A DNA stretch of 5,789 bases from an uncultured Brevundimonas sp. GTDB lineage: Bacteria; Pseudomonadota; Alphaproteobacteria; Caulobacterales; Caulobacteraceae. Below the pieces are notes generated by a model that saw only the letters and a list, made by a program, of their open reading frames with translations, was not told where the DNA came from and did not search any database. The DNA is taken from assembly GCA_946481405.1 (NCBI GenBank), contig CAMLNY010000102.1, forward strand, positions 1 to 5,789, read 5' to 3'. This document shows, one piece after another, positions 5,676 through 5,789 of this stretch. The position numbers were made by a program, and so were the translations under genes. The stretch's first letter is position 1; every line of letters begins with the position of its first letter.

Positions 5676-5746
5676 GGCGAAATCATCGCCCGGATCGATT
5701 TCCGTTTTGGTTAACGGAAGATGCGCTGCTATCCCCTCCTCCAGCC
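5676..5746. other. Divergent intergenic region rlpA / tRNA-Ser
   Basis: This 71-base gap must hold the promoter of tRNA-Ser and probably that of rlpA. It contains a 7-base inverted repeat (TTCCGTT at 5700-5706, AACGGAA at 5713-5719, 6-base loop). No convincing Shine-Dalgarno or -10 for rlpA is seen on the minus strand. Confidence 0.5.
5707..5735 (+). promoter_or_regulatory. Candidate housekeeping promoter of tRNA-Ser
   Basis: TTGGTTA (5707-5713) and GCTATCCC (5728-5735) are separated by 14 bases. This resembles the Caulobacter sigma-73 pattern TTGACGS-N10-14-GCTANAWC: the -35 keeps TTG and the -10 keeps GCTA and the final C. The predicted start near 5742 would be a few bases before the mature tRNA 5' end at 5747, as expected for a tRNA gene. 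The match is partial, and one arm of the inverted repeat 5700-5719 abuts the -35. Confidence 0.45.
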
Positions 5747-5789
5747 GGACAGGTGGCCGAGTGGTTTAAGGCAGCGGTCTTGAAAACCG
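5747..5789 (+). tRNA. tRNA-Ser(UGA), 3' end beyond the window
   Basis: The first 43 bases of a serine tRNA are present. Parts are the 5' acceptor strand GGACAGG (5747-5753), TG at positions 8-9, the D-stem GCC/GGC (5756-5758 with 5770-5772) and its loop GAGTGGTTTAA, then the anticodon stem GCGGT (5774-5778), the seven-base loop CTTGAAA (5779-5785) with anticodon TGA at 5781-5783, and ACCG of the 3' stem strand. It would read UCA and by wobble other UCN codons. The text GGTGGCCGAGTGG...CTTGAAAACCG is typical of bacterial tRNA-Ser. The long variable arm and the T-arm lie outside. Confidence 0.95.

Noticed and set aside
5711..5720. Possible CtrA-type site around TTAA
   Set aside because: Only one TTAA half is present; no second TTAA follows at the 7-base spacing.

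Overview
The window is GC-rich chromosomal DNA with mostly housekeeping content. It looks like an alphaproteobacterium, most likely Caulobacteraceae (Brevundimonas- or Caulobacter-like). The support is the LpdA, TatD and PhnP-like protein sequences, the rlpA-tmk-holB-tatD-PhnP-like gene neighbourhood, and a tRNA promoter that fits the Caulobacter sigma-73 pattern. The genus is inferred from remembered families, not from a search.

Layout, left to right. At 1-1272 (+) lies the 3' part of a dihydrolipoyl dehydrogenase gene (lpdA), cut by the window edge. At 1273-1365 is a convergent intergenic gap ending in a GC-rich palindrome. At 1366-1548 (-) is a 60-residue DUF3606-type protein with its own AT-rich upstream region. 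At 1611-4835 (-) is a tightly packed run which, in the direction of transcription, reads tmk (thymidylate kinase), holB (DNA polymerase III delta'), a TatD-family hydrolase and a PhnP-like metallo-beta-lactamase-fold hydrolase. All three junctions are 4-base stop/start overlaps. At 4884-5675 (-) is the lipoprotein gene rlpA (double-psi beta-barrel plus SPOR domain), 48 bases upstream of tmk. At 5676-5746 is a divergent intergenic region with a candidate tRNA promoter. At 5747-5789 (+) is the 5' half of tRNA-Ser(UGA), cut by the right edge.

How the genes work together: rlpA acts on septal peptidoglycan, tmk makes dTDP for DNA synthesis, and holB is part of the clamp loader. TatD-family proteins are metal-dependent nucleases or hydrolases, and the PhnP-like enzyme is a phosphodiesterase-type hydrolase. 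The minus-strand run is therefore a growth, replication and division cluster of a type known across Alphaproteobacteria. In many relatives, as I recall, dacF sits between rlpA and tmk and metG between holB and tatD; both are absent here.

I found no mobile element, CRISPR array, phage gene or obvious new system. The points most worth checking are the unusual N-terminal side of the visible LpdA, metal-ligand substitutions in two adjacent hydrolases (Asn for the second His of HxH in TatD; Gln for the last His of HxHxDH in the PhnP-like protein), and the compacted gene order.
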